Shown piece after piece: positions 61,953-64,000 of a stretch of DNA of 64,000 bases. The DNA is taken from NCBI GenBank assembly GCA_016704445.1, contig JADJAE010000064.1, positions 4,041 through 68,040 on the forward strand, in the 5' to 3' direction. Both the position numbers and the translations under genes were made by a program. The stretch is from Deltaproteobacteria bacterium (lineage in GTDB: Bacteria; Myxococcota_A; Polyangia; Polyangiales; Ga0077539). The notes under the pieces are model-generated. The model saw nothing but the letters and a program-made list of their open reading frames with translations, ran no database searches and was not told the origin of the DNA. Each line of letters begins with the position of its first letter. Position 1 is the stretch's first letter.

Positions 61953-63976
61953 TCAGCGCCCGAGCACGTCGTCGAAGAAGCGGGCGAGGGCGCCGTAGGC
62001 GGCGACGCGGTTCTCGCGGCGGAAGATGCCGTGGCCCTCGTTGTCGAAGCGGAGGTACTCGACGCGCTGGTTGCGCGCGCGCAGGGCGGCGACGATCTGC
62101 TCGGCCTCGGTGACGGGCACGCGCGGGTCGTTGGCGCCGTGGATGACGAAGAGCGGCGCGCGGATGCGGTCGACCCGGTGGATGGGAGAGATGCGGTCGA
62201 GGACGGCGCCGTCGCGGGCGAGGGAGCCGTACTCGGCCTCGCGGAGGGCGCGGCGGTACGAGGCCGTGCGCTCGAGGAAGGTGCGGAAGTTGGCGATGCC
62301 CACGATGTCGCAGCCCGCGGCCCAGAGCTCGGGGTCGAGCGTGAGCGCCGCGAGGACCATGTATCCGCCGTACGACCCGCCGAGGACGGCGATGCGGTCG
62401 GGGTGCACGTCCGCGCGGGTGCGCAGCCAGCGGTTGACCATGGCGAGGTCGCGCACGCTGTCCTCGCGGCGCTCGACGTCGTCGAGGTGGGAGAAGCGCT
62501 TGCCGTAGCCGGTGGAGCCGCGGACGTTGGGCGCGGCGACCACGTAGCCGTGACCCACGAGAAACTGGATCACCGGGTTGAAGTACGGGTTGAACTGCGA
62601 CTCCGGGCCGCCGTGCACCCAGACGACGGTGGGGGCGCGCTCGCCGGGGCGGAGCCCCCGCGGGGTGTAGAGGAAGACCGGCACGTCGAGGCCGTCGAAG
62701 CTGCGGACGTGCTCGAGGTGGGCTCGACGAGGGTCGGCCGGTCGAGGCCCGCGTGGTCGCTGGCGGTGACGGCGGAGACGGCGCCGGAGGGCGTCGCGAC
62801 GCGGTAGACCTCGTCGGGCGAGGTGGCGCGGGAGAGGTCGACGACGAAGGCGCTGCCGTCGTGGGCGAAGGCGATGTGGGAGATGACGCCGGGCGGCAGC
62901 GCGGGGCGCGCGAGCTCGCGGGGGTGCTCCGGGTCGGCGGCGTCGTAGAGCCGGAGCTGGCTGTAGCCGTCGACGTTGAAGACGAGGGCGAGGGTGCTGC
63001 CGGAGAGCTCGACGAGCTCGATGTCGTGCTCGTCGGTGACCACGTACGTGGGCGCTCCGACGAGGGGGGTGTCGGCGGAGAGCAGGGCGAGGTTCATGGC
63101 CTCGCGGCCGTGGTCGGAGAGCACGAACACCCGGCGGCCGTCCCCGGTGAAGATCGGGTGTTGATAACGGACATCGCCCTCGTGGGCAGTGAGCAGGAGG
63201 GGCACGGGCGCGGCGACGGGAGCGGCCGCGGGCGCAGCGACCGGCGCAGCGGGGGCGCGGGGGGCACGTCGCCCGGCCGGGGCAGCGGGCGGCGCCGCGG
63301 GCGCTGCCACGGGCGCGGGCGCCGCGGCGAGGCTGACGACGAAGACGTCCTGGTCGAAGTTGGAGCGGTCGTGGGTGACGAGGAGGCGCTGCCCGTCGGG
63401 GGAGAAGCTGATGGCCTCGTGGTGTCCGCTGGCCTCGAAGACGCGGCGGGCGGCGCCCTCGTCGGTGGGTCGCACGTAGACGTCGAAGTCCCCGGCGGCG
63501 CGGCTGTTGGCGGCGTAGGCCACCTGGCGGCCGTCATCGGACAAGGCGCCGAAGAGGGTCTTCACGCGGGGCTCCGGGGTGAGCGACACCATCGAGGCGC
63601 CGTCGGGGAGCGAGCGGAAGATCTGGGTGTTCTCGTCGCCGCCGGTGTCGCGCCCGAGGAAGAGGAAGCGCCCGTCGGGGGCATAGGAGACGAACTGCAC
63701 GCGCTCGGTGGCGGTGACGAGCCGTCGCCACGCGGTCTCGGCGACCGGGGCGTCGCCTACGGTGACGGCGTAGGGCTGCGGGAGCCCCGCGCTGTCCGAC
63801 AGGAAGGCCACCGTGCGCCCATCGGGCGACGGCGACGGGGACCACGCGCGGTGCACGTTGAGCAGCTGGTCGAGCGTAGGCCCCGAGCGGGGCTGCCATC
63901 GTACGGTGGTGGGGCGCGCGGGGCGGGCGGCGCAGGCGGCGAGGGCGACGAGGCACAGGGCGAGTGGGCGGCGCAT
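61953..63976 (-). CDS. S9-family prolyl-oligopeptidase-like lipoprotein (one frameshift)
   Basis: About 674 residues after correction. The signal MRRPLALCLVALAAC has a lipobox (LAAC). The N-terminal ~430 residues form a WD/PD40-like beta-propeller (FSPDGQRLLVTHD, FTGDGRRVFVLSDHG), interrupted near residues 220-260 by an Ala/Pro-rich segment. The alpha/beta-hydrolase domain has WVHGGPESQFNP, the nucleophile Ser in GGSYGGYM, Asp in HGANDPRVP and His in NEGHGIF. A missing base near 62718 separates PTLVEP from HLEHVRSFDGLDVPVF. The gene lies upstream of the cytochrome/porin pair on the same strand, 56 bp away. Confidence 0.85.
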
Positions 63977-64000
63977 GGCGCGCTGGATATCACGGATCCG

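Overview
The window is about 64 kb of very GC-rich DNA (roughly 70-75 % by eye), densely packed with genes on both strands. It looks like a chromosomal segment of a myxobacterium (Myxococcota, probably class Polyangia). The evidence is a short ribbon-helix-helix-like protein of the myxobacterial TIGR04563 type, a MYXO-CTERM-like C-terminus, a bactofilin, a detached triple-receiver module, tandem zinc-ribbon/FHA proteins, and many secreted lipoproteins with Asp/Gly/Ala-rich linkers or Cys-rich repeats. I see no rRNA, tRNA, CRISPR array, integrase or insertion sequence.

Layout. 0-8.6 kb: lysA, a Uma2-type nuclease-like protein, a DnaQ-like exonuclease, a coupled menF-menD-menH cluster (early menaquinone steps), and an amidase with a small coupled protein. 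8.7-16.8 kb: a Cys-rich/Gly-rich surface lipoprotein, a long-chain acyl-CoA synthetase, a triple-receiver regulator, a GT2 glycosyltransferase, a bactofilin and an SRPBCC protein. 16.9-21.3 kb: ATP synthase genes b', b, delta, alpha, gamma without beta and epsilon. 21.4-28.9 kb: two small unknowns, a CheB-CheR-PAS protein coupled to a hybrid histidine kinase, and a CtpA-type protease. 29-39.1 kb: a Cys-rich lipoprotein, the TIGR04563-like protein, an alpha/beta hydrolase, an AmpG-like transporter, two zinc-ribbon/FHA paralogues, and a MYXO-CTERM protein coupled to ilvE. 39.2-46.4 kb: an unknown helix-turn-helix-like protein, a GAF histidine kinase, a DECR-type reductase, an M23 peptidase, dapF and a TSP3/VWA lipoprotein. 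46.4-47.1 kb: a non-coding stretch of about 90 % GC. 47.1-53.6 kb: a PP2C phosphatase operon with two lipoproteins, a PilZ protein and a TPR protein. 53.6-64 kb: a double-length UvrA, SthA, an outer-membrane protein and a lipoprotein that both carry CXXCH haem motifs, and an S9 peptidase.

Themes. Several genes belong to diaminopimelate, lysine and cell-wall metabolism (lysA, dapF, M23, AmpG-like, bactofilin), though they are not clustered. Signalling is prominent: chemosensory-like CheB/CheR, two histidine kinases, receivers, FHA, PP2C and PilZ. Several genes have a -10 hexamer only 6-11 nt before the start codon, which suggests leaderless transcripts.

Sequence quality. At least a dozen conserved genes are split by single-base indels, often in G/C runs, and these are concentrated at 57-63 kb. 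The homologous reading resumes immediately in another frame, so I treat most as sequencing or assembly errors and give the restored gene spans. The most unusual items are the 77-bp inverted copy of an internal menH segment, the ~90 % GC island, the haem-motif outer-membrane pair, the strict 156-bp (52-residue) repeat array, and the alpha-subunit insertion.
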